A stretch of DNA of 25,049 nt, taken from positions 1-25,049 of the forward strand of contig CAICTM010001651.1 of the NCBI GenBank assembly GCA_903772945.1. The letters are read 5' to 3'. Both the position numbers and the translations under genes were made by a program. Source of the stretch: Seminavis robusta. Lineage: Eukaryota > Bacillariophyta > Bacillariophyceae > Naviculales > Naviculaceae. The notes beneath the pieces are model-generated. The model was not told the origin of the DNA. It made no database searches and saw nothing but the letters and a program-made list of their open reading frames with translations. Below, piece by piece: positions 16,962-25,049 of this stretch. The first letter of the stretch is position 1. Every line of letters starts with the position of its first letter.

Positions 16962-17621
16962 CTATGGCTCTGGATCACTACTGGTTCGAGGTTGACTAAT
17001 ATCCGCCACAATGGGCGATAGTGCCTTGGAGAAATCCGCCACGGTCATGCGTAGTTTCAAATGAATGTGCCCTCCTCCCATCCAGAAATATCGAAGTGGA
17101 ACAATAGGTTTACTCAAAATAATGGGCACTGACGATTCCTTCATTCCAAAAGGAACCACTGCATTGTTGTCGTATCCTGTAATCCGCGCATTGTCTTCTT
17201 CGCTGGCGATACGAATGTCAAAATGAGTATCATCCAAACGATCCGCGACGGGTCGCAGCGCTCGAATGGCGTTGATCAACTTTTTCGTGTCCAATGTAGC
17301 TTCGTACTGGAGGACCACCAAGACAAAACGAGGATTGGTGGGATCGTCGCCTGTCTCGGGTGCCTTGCGATTCTCCATCAAGAGCGATTTGCACAAATAA
17401 TCCGTCGAGGGGGCCTCGAGTGTTTTGGCTCGCTGCGACAATGTCCATGTGTAGTAGTCCTTGGCCACCCATTTCCAGTTGGTGCTGTAGAGGGCCTGGT
17501 GCTCTACCGCCAAGCGTGCTCGACGCATTTGCTCGTCCACAATCACATCCTCATGAGGACACGCAAAGCGCTTCTTCTCCAGGGCTTCGACTCGGTGCAA
17601 GAGGGTCGCTACTTCCGCCAT
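16962..17621 (-). CDS. YbaK/aminoacyl-tRNA synthetase-associated domain protein (putative tRNA deacylase-like)
   Basis: 219 aa. ATG at 17621 in an ideal context (GACCATGG). Residues 1-20 form a short helix (LLHRVEALEKKRF). The YbaK/ProRS editing-like fold spans about 70-210: KSLLMENRK, RFVLVVLQYEA, a helix LINAIRALRP, then the diagnostic ARITGYDNNAVVPFGM (145-160), VPIILSKPIV and YFWMGGGHIHLKL (178-190). In the family these segments form the pocket that hydrolyses mis-charged aminoacyl-tRNA; TGY...AV.PFG and GGG.....L are the hallmarks. The His and Met/Pro-rich variant here matches the eukaryotic members I recall, for which substrate specificity is not settled. No targeting peptide is evident, so a cytosolic location is likely. 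Confidence 0.75.
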   Translation of the reverse strand: MAEVATLLHRVEALEKKRFACPHEDVIVDEQMRRARLAVEHQALYSTNWKWVAKDYYTWTLSQRAKTLEAPSTDYLCKSLLMENRKAPETGDDPTNPRFVLVVLQYEATLDTKKLINAIRALRPVADRLDDTHFDIRIASEEDNARITGYDNNAVVPFGMKESSVPIILSKPIVPLRYFWMGGGHIHLKLRMTVADFSKALSPIVADISQPRTSSDPEP

Positions 17622-20600
17622 GGTCGATCTTTTTTGGTTGCTCTGGAATCTGGAAGGTCCATTGATGAAGCAGTCACGAACAAGACTCGTGTCATATTAG
17701 CCATAACTCTAAAAAACTACAAGGCGAAACGACAACGGAACCGCTTCGTTGGCTGCTTTGAACTTTGAAGTCCAGGTTTGGGTTGTTCAGGATCCGGATG
17801 AGTGCTTTTACATGCAGGCTTCGCAGATCTAATACTACATGTAGGCCGTTGCTACAGTGGTACACACTATCTCTAATTCGTTTCAATGGATGCAAAAAGG
17901 ATCATTACGGTAATGACTTCATCCTAGCTAGTAGCCTCGGTAGTTGGCAGCAGGCTTTAGGTCATGCACACATACATTTGCTAACTCATCACCGCAGTAC
18001 ATATTTTCTCTAATTCGTTTCAATGTACGGTCCATAGTGCAGGCGGAGAGAAGGAGCTTCAATTCTGCAGTTTACATGAAAGGATGGATTACTAGGCTTC
18101 AGCTTCGGCAGTTAGCAGGCTTTCGATGGATTAGCCTCTCTCTCTCTGCCTCTCCAGGCTGTGTAGCTATGTGGTAATAGTTTTACATTCTTCTATTCAG
18201 TAAGTCCTTTCCTTTGGTATACTGGGTGGGTGTGCGGTCTGCGGTGGATCAAGACAGCCATCAAGACCGTGGAACTTGACATTGTTCCAGCCAGTAGGCT
18301 ACTAGTATAGGTTTCTAAAGGTGCTTTTGGTTCCTGGCCACAGCAGGTTGCCCTACTAGTGTTGCCCTTCGGCTCTCTGACCAGCAGGGAATTGCCGTGT
18401 GGAGGTTGGAGGTTGGTGGTCATCAGAGATTCGATTCTCTTGGTTGCAGATCTTTTGTTGGATTTCTCAAGGTGTTGATGTTGATGAGAAACTGAAACTG
18501 GAGTTCAACTTGCATCAACCAAACCAGCTTGGCATTGTCAATCGGTGCTGTACTGGTATTGGCATCGCCTCCGTTGTCATCGGTTGTATTAGGCTATTGA
18601 CATGTAACCCTTCTTTTCAGTAGAACATAGATCACAGGTTGCTCTTGGATCTTGGTGGTACTGCTGGTGATTCCACGGATCAGGACAGCATCAAAAGACT
18701 TCTCGATCTTTGTTGCTCCGATCTCCGATGCTCCGATTGCGCTTCAGAAGCTAATGAAGGTGACAGAAACGAAGCGGGCTTCTGTGTGGGATGAAAATTT
18801 AATGGTTCCCCCTAAAACGGTCGCCTACAACAGCCATCACAAGTCACAAGCTGACCAGCAGTTTTGCAGTTTTCAGTGAGTTCTGTTCCACACCACAGTA
18901 CTTCACGACGAGCGCCAAGCTGCTGTGCAATTTCATGTACCGGTACACTGTACTATTTTTAAATAGTATGCCCCCGCATTTTGTTGACCGCGACCTTCGA
19001 GTTCACCGCGAATGGCAGCTCATGTAAGTTGAGGTGCACATCAAGCCGTTCGGTCTTTTCGGACCATCTTTAGCCAGTGGAAATGGTGAAAAGGTAAAAG
19101 TTGGCAGGAGCTTCCTTTCGGAAGCAGGCCTTCGCATTTGAACTACCAGTACGATACGTGTTACCCGTACCATGGTACAACCGGTTCACACCGTTATTTA
19201 TGGTTAAATAATGCAGCAAAAGTGACTGAACTCCTTTCAATTAAATTGTGTGCTCACCAGCGGAAAACCGCTCTTCTGCAGAGTGCTGAGTACTAGTAAA
19301 CAGCTGCAAAACAGCCTGTAAAACACAGGGTTTCCTTTGCCTTTCTTATTCTTGCTTCTTATATCCAGTGTGGTTTCCATCGTTTTATCCCTTTAATTCG
19401 TGGAGTGTCGTGAGAGCTCCAGCAGGACTGCATACTACTAGTAGTACGTTTTGTCATCGCAGCGACTTTGACAGGTCCATCTTTGACCACCATCGTGGCT
19501 CTTTTGTACGTACGTCGATTGCGGAGTTCCCAACCAGAAAGCTCGGGTTGGGTGTTGCGGGTTGTGGGTTGGGGCAAAAACGCTAGGGTCCAAGTGTACC
19601 GGCGAGACTTCTCGTGTGAACACTGTGAACCCCGACACCTGCAACTTTAGTTTTTGAGCTAGTTTTTGGCTGTGGTCGTGGGAGTTGGGAGGTGGTAGAG
19701 TACATGTAGCTCGAGAGGATTAAAGATGTTCCTATCCTGCGGTCAAGGCGCTCAGGTAACCAGTAGGTGGTCCGCGACGGGGGATCAGCTGAAAAGTAAT
19801 AGGAAGGGTACAGGCCCATTGTCATAGCTGGCTTGGTGGCAAAAGAAGAGCTACAAGTAAGGAAGGAAGTGAATTTTGTCATGTATTCGGAGAGAGCTTT
19901 TCTCATCCCAGACAACAGGCAGGGCTCCAGTGGTTGAATCAGCCACTGGGCTAAATGCGACGCCTTCGGCAGTGCTTGAAGCCAAGTAAATGCAAGAAGC
20001 GGCTTTGCAAGCTAGTACTATCGCAGTCTTGACTACACAGACGTATGTAGTAGCCTGCCACTAGCGGGTTAGGAGTTAGCTAGCTAGGTGCAGCAGAGAA
20101 AACGACTTCGGCAGGTTGCTTTCTACCGTAGCTCAAGGAACACAGTGAGCAATACTGGAGCCGATACCGTCTCCTCCAGCAATTGAAATATAAGATATTA
20201 TGGAATACGTGGCTCGTCGACTGATAAAAGAAGTAAGAGCTGCTTTCTGTAGCTCTTTCTGTCATGGTGACCATCTGAGATTCGAAGAAAGGACTTTGGA
20301 CTTAGCAACCTCCAATAAGCATTGACTGTTGTACCGGCACTTGCTGCGGGAGCAGCAGGATGCCTTATCAGCATCACCGTCATTTACTTGACTTAGTGAC
20401 TCATCATCAAACAGCAAAACCACGAGGACTTGTAGCTACCGTAGCACCGTAGCTACAGTAGAGTGTCCATTCATGGACCTGTCAGGTTGCTGGGCGTAAT
20501 CTTGCCCTGGATCCTGCAACAGTCGATGGAGGCTTTTGCTTCTCGGTGAAGATCTCTTTTTAGCTCCGGAGATGCAATGTTGGCCAACTAGCTAGAAGTG

Positions 20601-21423
20601 GCAACTAGCTAGCACTTTGAAGTGGTTGCCACTCTGGATATCTCGAGACCACGTCTGGGTTGCTTCTTCCTCCGAGTGTTGTCTTCTGGGCTTTTTCCTG
20701 CCAACCACTGGCTGGGTAGCTATTGGCCTTGTAGAGCTGGTTGCTGCGTGTTTGCTTTTCTCCTCCTTCTTTTGCTTGGCCACCTTCGCGAACAAGGTCT
20801 AGAGCTCGAACTGGCTACTAGCTAGTAGACTGTTTGACTGTGTAAGTGCTTTCTTTCTTTGCCTATGGTGACCGGTGGCGCGCGAGAATGCCCAAGCAAG
20901 GGATCAATGCAATGAAAGGTTGCATTGTGGTGGGAGTTAAATCAATCGTGCCTCTAGCTCCGTGTATTCCTGCATGTTCCGTTTTGAGGCGATCGAGGTT
21001 ACCCTTTGCTTGCCGCCTTTCAAGTGTTAGCCAGACGCAGTCAAGAGCCCAAGAGAGTTTCCTTGCTTCTTGCTGGCTGAGGTCTGCTAGTGCTATCAAA
21101 GGTAGCAACTCCTGCCTCTCCTTCCTTGCAAGCAAGTTCCCAGTCAAGGGGACAGTCAGTACACGTAAGAGTAGGTCCCCTTGGTTGGTTGCACGTGATC
21201 TAGGTTTTGCAGACGACAGACATAGCAGCCCATGAAAGCAAGCTAAGCATCGCCCAGCAGATTGCTGCAAACTAGACTAGAAGAAGGATAGACAAGCAGA
21301 GTTTGTATAGTAGAGTACATGGGATAGGTTCTATAGTTGGAAAATTAAATAGTACTAGAAAGTACAGCCAATAGCAGTAGAAAAAGAGAAGAAGCTTGAA
21401 GAGAAGGAAGCGTGGAAGTTTGT
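17622..21423. other. Gene-poor 3.8-kb region
   Basis: I find no convincing gene on either strand. A 19-bp perfect repeat, TCTCTAATTCGTTTCAATG, occurs at 17870-17888 and 18007-18025, with weaker similarity downstream of each (GCAG..AGCAGGCTTT), suggesting a local duplication of about 137 bp. Short frames at 18450-18620 and 18650-18880 look faintly coding but lack domains and coherent length. Similar phrases (GGATCAAGACAGCCATCAAG near 18246, GGATCAGGACAGCATCAAA near 18678) hint at another duplication. CTAGCTAG and GGTAC palindromes are frequent. The longest frame, 20863-21270 on the minus strand, starts only with TTG and is not recognised. Confidence 0.5.
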
Positions 21424-22272
21424 TTAGATGGACTTGCGGCTCCATCCGTACAAGACGGCACGAAAGTCGTCGGCCGCTCGTGCCAGAGCCTGCTGGCAGA
21501 CCTTTTGGGAGTGCAGTTCTGCCACGACGCGAATGGCCATGGGATCATCATTGCCCAATGCCTGCTGGACGCCTTGTTGGTCCAAGACCGCCTGAAGACG
21601 GAGCTTGCGAGCGTCCTTGCCGACCACATCGTGAAAGCAAAACTTTTCGAGGCCACGAATGCAGAGATCCTTGGGAGGACGGGGGATGCTGTCATATTGC
21701 GTGCGGGGAAGGCTGTTGCGACGCATGTACATGGAGTGCATGAAAAAGTTCTGTCTCATGTCTTGACGAAAGGCGTTGTACTCGGCACGGCTGTACCATC
21801 GTGCCTCGCAGTCGTAGTTATCATCGTTCTGAGAGATGATATCTGTTGGTTCTTGACTGGCAAAGCGAACAGACTTCTTGGTGGGTGCTGGTGGTGAGGA
21901 GGTGGACGATGATGAGGAGGAGGAAAAGTCCAAGATGGATGGAAACTCAATGAGAGAGGTCGTCGCGGAAGTGCGACGAGATCTCTTGGAAGGAGGGAAG
22001 AAGCAATCATCAGTGTCAGAGCAGGACGATCGCTTCAGGCTTCTCAGAGCCAAAAGTCGTTGTTCCAGAGCAAACGTGGACATGAGTGGATCCACAAGAG
22101 GCGGCAGCTTTCCCATGGACTCTGTGGGTGACAGGTAGTCTGTGAGAGGCATGTTGGGTTGCGCTGAAGGTGTTGATACAGAGGTAGATCCACAAGAACG
22201 TGGTACTCCAAGTTTGATGTGAGCTTGAATCATGGTGGTAGGATGTTGAACGGAGACTTGAATGCTGATCAT
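21424..22272 (-). CDS. Diatom-type protein with PP1-docking (RVxF) motif, function unknown
   Basis: 282 aa, ATG at 22272. The N-terminal 130 residues are Ser/Pro/Thr-rich and probably disordered, with a short basic cluster PSKRSRR (94-100) that could be a nuclear localisation signal and a run of seven serines near 117-123. KKSVRFASQEP (132-142) fits the [RK]-x-V-x-F consensus for docking on protein phosphatase 1. It is followed by an acidic stretch and a conserved-looking helical domain with EARWYSRAEYNAFRQDMRQN (157-176), IRGLEKFC (205-212) and a C-terminal helix to VLYGWSRKSI. I recall a KxVRF ... WYS..E ... RGLE architecture in many uncharacterised diatom proteins. No enzyme motif is present. 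A regulatory or phosphatase-targeting role is inference from the docking motif only. Confidence 0.65.
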   Translation of the reverse strand: MISIQVSVQHPTTMIQAHIKLGVPRSCGSTSVSTPSAQPNMPLTDYLSPTESMGKLPPLVDPLMSTFALEQRLLALRSLKRSSCSDTDDCFFPPSKRSRRTSATTSLIEFPSILDFSSSSSSSTSSPPAPTKKSVRFASQEPTDIISQNDDNYDCEARWYSRAEYNAFRQDMRQNFFMHSMYMRRNSLPRTQYDSIPRPPKDLCIRGLEKFCFHDVVGKDARKLRLQAVLDQQGVQQALGNDDPMAIRVVAELHSQKVCQQALARAADDFRAVLYGWSRKSI

Positions 22273-22933
22273 TGTTTTGTGATGGGAATTAATAACTTAA
22301 GTTAGTTTTGTGAGATGGGAATCGAATCGAATGAGAGTTGATTTGATTTATTTTGTGAGCGAAATGTGAGCTCGGAACTTGTCCAAGTCCTCGCGTTTCA
22401 TTGGGACCACGAGATCAAGAAAGATCACCGAGTTTCTTTGCTGAGACCTGCAGGTTAGGCCTGGCCTGATGGTTACAAGCGTGATGGTCGAAGTTTGTCA
22501 GGGAGGTTCGAATGGGTGCAATAATATGCCCCCAAGAAAATGTCATTCAACAGGGTTGATAAGTAAGATTGAATCAGTTGCTTCGGTGGGTCGGTGATGA
22601 AGATGAGAGCTTATGCAGCTTACGTACAGTTGAGAACACAGTAGTCAGAAACCTAGTGGCGGCTACTGTCAATTTCGTCCAAACCGCAAAGGAAGCATGG
22701 ACACCATACACCAGGATGATACAACATAACACTTGAAGTCGTAAACACGATAGACGGGGAAGGAAGATTATATTGACGTAAGGAGGAGAAGGCTCACGTC
22801 TGCAGGTTGCAGGTACGGTTGCGGCGGGATCATGTTGCTTTCCACCAAGAGCCTCCAGTGTGTAAAAGTGTGCAGGGTTCGGGAGATGGCTGGACATCAC
22901 GCGAATCACCAGGACTCTCCTGTCCAGCTACGA
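22273..22933. other. Upstream region of the 282-aa protein gene
   Basis: Begins with an A/T-rich stretch and GAATCGAATCG/TTGATTTGATTT motifs (22320-22351), probably the promoter and 5' UTR of the minus-strand gene. The rest shows no gene. Confidence 0.4.
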
Positions 22934-23053
22934 GCAGCTTCGATTTTTCTGATTCAAACGCGTGCCAGCTTTTCTGGTACACTTCTACGAGTGCTCGTGT
23001 AGAAATGTACGAAGAAGCTCGGCTCGCGTTTGAATCAATAGAAACGAAGCTGC
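22934..23053. repeat. 120-nt near-perfect inverted repeat (foldback)
   Basis: The outermost arms GCAGCTTCG (22934-22942) and CGAAGCTGC (23045-23053) are perfect. Then GATTCAAACGCG (22951-22962) pairs with CGCGTTTGAATC (23025-23036). Inside, the two halves remain complementary with small mismatches down to ACGAG (22987-22991)/CTCGT (22994-22998) around a TG loop. Each arm is about 59 nt. It could be a MITE, a small-RNA precursor or a symmetrical terminator; sequence alone does not decide. The frame across it has no protein features. Confidence 0.8.
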
Positions 23054-24641
23054 CTGTACTCTCACTGGTTTAGAACTAGCCTTCTTATACAGTACCAGCC
23101 AGCTAGCTGGCAAGTTGCAACATAACACTGTACAAGCAATCTAGCAATCTACTCTTCTCCGGCTTACCTTGGAAGATCGTTGGAAATAAATAAATGTTAG
23201 TACGACTAATTCTCCGCTTCAGTTCCGCGATTAAGGAGGAAGTGAGAAAGCTAGTATTCCAGTACAGCTAAAAACTTTGGTTTTAACGCAAACTTGTGAG
23301 CCAGCTTTGAGCTCCTCTTGTTTATTGCCCAGTCAGAAAAAGATCTCAGAAAGTGGAACTCTTTTTATCGATTGGGACCTTTTGTTCTTTGAGGCTCTCC
23401 GTATGCAGTATTGGTGGTCGCCTTTTGGTAACCGGAGCAAACAAGCTTTATTGACTCGGAAGCCATCTAATTCGTCTTATTTCTTTCGAGTCTTATGATT
23501 TCGATAGCAAAAGATCAGCAAACCACCCGCAACAGTCCCTTAATTCCGTCGTCAGACGTTTTTGGACCATCACTTACTTGCTGGGCTCTGACTAACCTTT
23601 TGTTCTGGCAACAACAGTGGACTGTCAGTGGTCGCCGGGTTTCTTTTCTCTCCAGTAGGTAGAAGCTGGTGCCGAGCTGCAGGAGCTGAGCTACCTGTAT
23701 GTGTTACCTGGTACACTGTACGTGCTCGCTAGCAGCAATAATTTATTTTGCCTCGAGTACTGCAAATTACCAGTAAGCCAGTAAGTGAAAGTGAGTGGGC
23801 AAACACGGTACTAGCTACCTGGTACGATGGTAGCTCTAGCTAGCTAGCTAGTACATGTATGTACCTGGTACCAAAATATACCACTGACACCTCGAAGTAC
23901 CAGCGTCCTCGATGGTACTTTTCAGAAGACACAGAATGCCCCTTCCCAACTTCTTATTGCAATACACAGTCAGTTCCTGCTCAACGTGTCGTTGAACCTG
24001 TTTTGAAGTGGACATTTCTGACTTGCTGTGAATCACAGTTGAAGCATTCTGCGGTGGAATTGAGGCTCTTAACGCGCCGAACGCCAGTTCACAAGCGAAG
24101 GATTGTGTGTTCTTTTGCTGATCGAAGTACTCGTACAGCGAATGGCCAAAATGGATTTTTTGGATAAAACATAAAACATGTCGAAGCTGCAACAAGCTCC
24201 ATCTTCTTGTTTCTAGCGGTCGTAAATGGTCTTGCCAAGGACGAGTTCAGAGTTCAGAGAGAGAGTCGTATGCTCATAAGACCAGCACACCAAACTTACT
24301 CGAGGAGTAAGCTAAACCATTCATTATTATTTGTAAAACACGGAAATGCTACAAGGGGAATCTCAAGTTCGCCTCAAATTTGGATTTAGAAGCCACTTGT
24401 CCAAGCAGACTTGGTCCAGGAGTACTTAACCATTCTGGATAACCGCCCACCTTCCCAGACAGGGAATGAAGAGATTCTACAGAACGGAGAGTATGAGTTA
24501 ACAGGGAGCCGACCATAAGGGAGACTGACGGACAGGAATCCGGGAGAGCCACTCATCCTTGGATGAGGTGGTGGACCGAAGTGTCGGGTGCACAGGTGGT
24601 GTGCCTATGTGGTGTTGATGACTAGCTAGAAGGACTACTAA
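23054..24641. other. Gene-poor region with CTAG and GTAC palindromes
   Basis: No gene is supported. Bases 23815-23880 combine CTAGCTAGCTAGCTAG with TACATGTATGTACCTGGTACC-like palindromes. Overlapping frames of about 100-115 codons on both strands at 23848-24195 have no recognisable features. CTCATCC/GGATGAG at 24552-24567 forms a tight hairpin. Confidence 0.45.
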
Positions 24642-24695
24642 TCGGGCGGCTACAAATCAGGTTCACTTTTTCTGAACCAGAGTTGAGCCGCCCGA
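24642..24695. repeat. 54-nt two-tier hairpin
   Basis: TCGGGCGGCT (24642-24651) pairs perfectly with AGCCGCCCGA (24686-24695). Inside, GGTTCA (24660-24665) pairs with TGAACC (24673-24678) around CTTTTTC. It is followed by a T-rich stretch, ATTTTCCTTTTT (24701-24712). Confidence 0.7.
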
Positions 24696-25049
24696 CACCA
24701 ATTTTCCTTTTTGAATGGGGGTAATTATTGTGAGCGTCCGCAACCTGAAAAGTATCTGCTGCCCACAGTGACCGCTCCCTCCCAAATCTTACTCTGAAGA
24801 AAAAGTAAGCATGGACTTAGAGTTGATGACGCCAGCGGCGGGTCAACAGTGTGACTTCCTTAGGGTCCGGTGTCGGAGATGGCGGCGTTTTTGCCACACG
24901 GCCGAGTGGTGTGCAAGGAGATGTTTGTTCGAGCCCGATTCGTCATAAAGGTACCGTCCATGTTTGTTTAGTGACCGTGGTTTCGAGTGTAACCGGAGCC
25001 GGTCACCGAGGGGCTACTCGGTCCAACCAGGTGGGTAATTCTCTCTCTT
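24696..25049. other. End of window, no gene assigned
   Basis: GC-richer than the preceding DNA. A 45-codon ATG frame at 24811 is unremarkable. GGCCGAGTGGT (24900-24910) and GTTCGAGCC (24927-24935) resemble tRNA A and B boxes, but no tRNA fold can be built. Confidence 0.4.

Noticed and set aside
20863..21270. 135-codon minus-strand frame
   Set aside because: No ATG start, no recognisable domain, and an overlapping frame of similar length exists on the other strand.
23848..24195. Overlapping frames of about 100-115 codons on both strands
   Set aside because: No domain, no good start context, and both strands open to the same degree, as expected by chance.
24900..24945. tRNA-like A box (GGCCGAGTGGT) and B box (GTTCGAGCC)
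   Set aside because: Spacing is too short, no anticodon arm exists, and the T-stem does not pair; at most a tRNA-derived fragment.

Overview
The window looks like nuclear DNA of a stramenopile alga, most probably a diatom. The reasons are single-exon or nearly intron-free eukaryotic genes with Kozak-like starts, one clear spliceosomal intron with a consensus donor and a pyrimidine-tract acceptor, CTAG/GTAC-rich intergenic DNA, and a small protein of a type I associate with diatoms. No species can be fixed from the sequence. There is no operon structure, so most genes are independent neighbours.

Bases 1-8569 are dominated by two head-to-tail copies of a Penelope-like retroelement. Copy 1 (1311-3628) is 5'-truncated but keeps an intact 451-codon reverse transcriptase (RT) frame. 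Copy 2 (about 3629-8569) has a leader, a complete 642-codon ORF1 and the whole RT region, but its RT is riddled with one-base deletions. In both copies the RT frame lies in the -1 frame relative to ORF1. It overlaps the RGG/RS-rich end of ORF1, has no ATG for its first part, and is preceded by an in-phase A-AAA-AAC heptamer, so a -1 frameshift fusion is the simplest reading. The 3' tail of copy 2 contains a candidate type I hammerhead ribozyme (8371-8432). Both copies end in a CA-rich tail, and a third such tail abuts the 5' truncation of copy 1. No GIY-YIG endonuclease is visible. Together these suggest a ribozyme-bearing, apparently endonuclease-less Penelope-like element with an ORF1 and a programmed frameshift.

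Bases 8570-11113 hold a broken P-loop NTPase/nuclease gene resembling the Crinkler/RHS class. It is interrupted by three shifts, each equivalent to loss of one base, and is flanked by a 33-34 bp near-identical direct repeat.

Bases 11259-17621 form a compact cluster of four intact host genes. They are a tail-anchored stand-alone flavodoxin (+), a large protein with TPR-like repeats, an unknown domain and LRRs (-), a cytochrome b5-domain protein with one intron (+), and a YbaK/aminoacyl-tRNA-deacylase-like protein (-). Bases 17622-21423 and 22273-25049 are gene-poor. They are separated by one 282-aa protein with a canonical PP1-docking (RVxF-type) motif. The last region carries a striking 120-nt inverted repeat (22934-23053) and a 54-nt hairpin (24642-24695).
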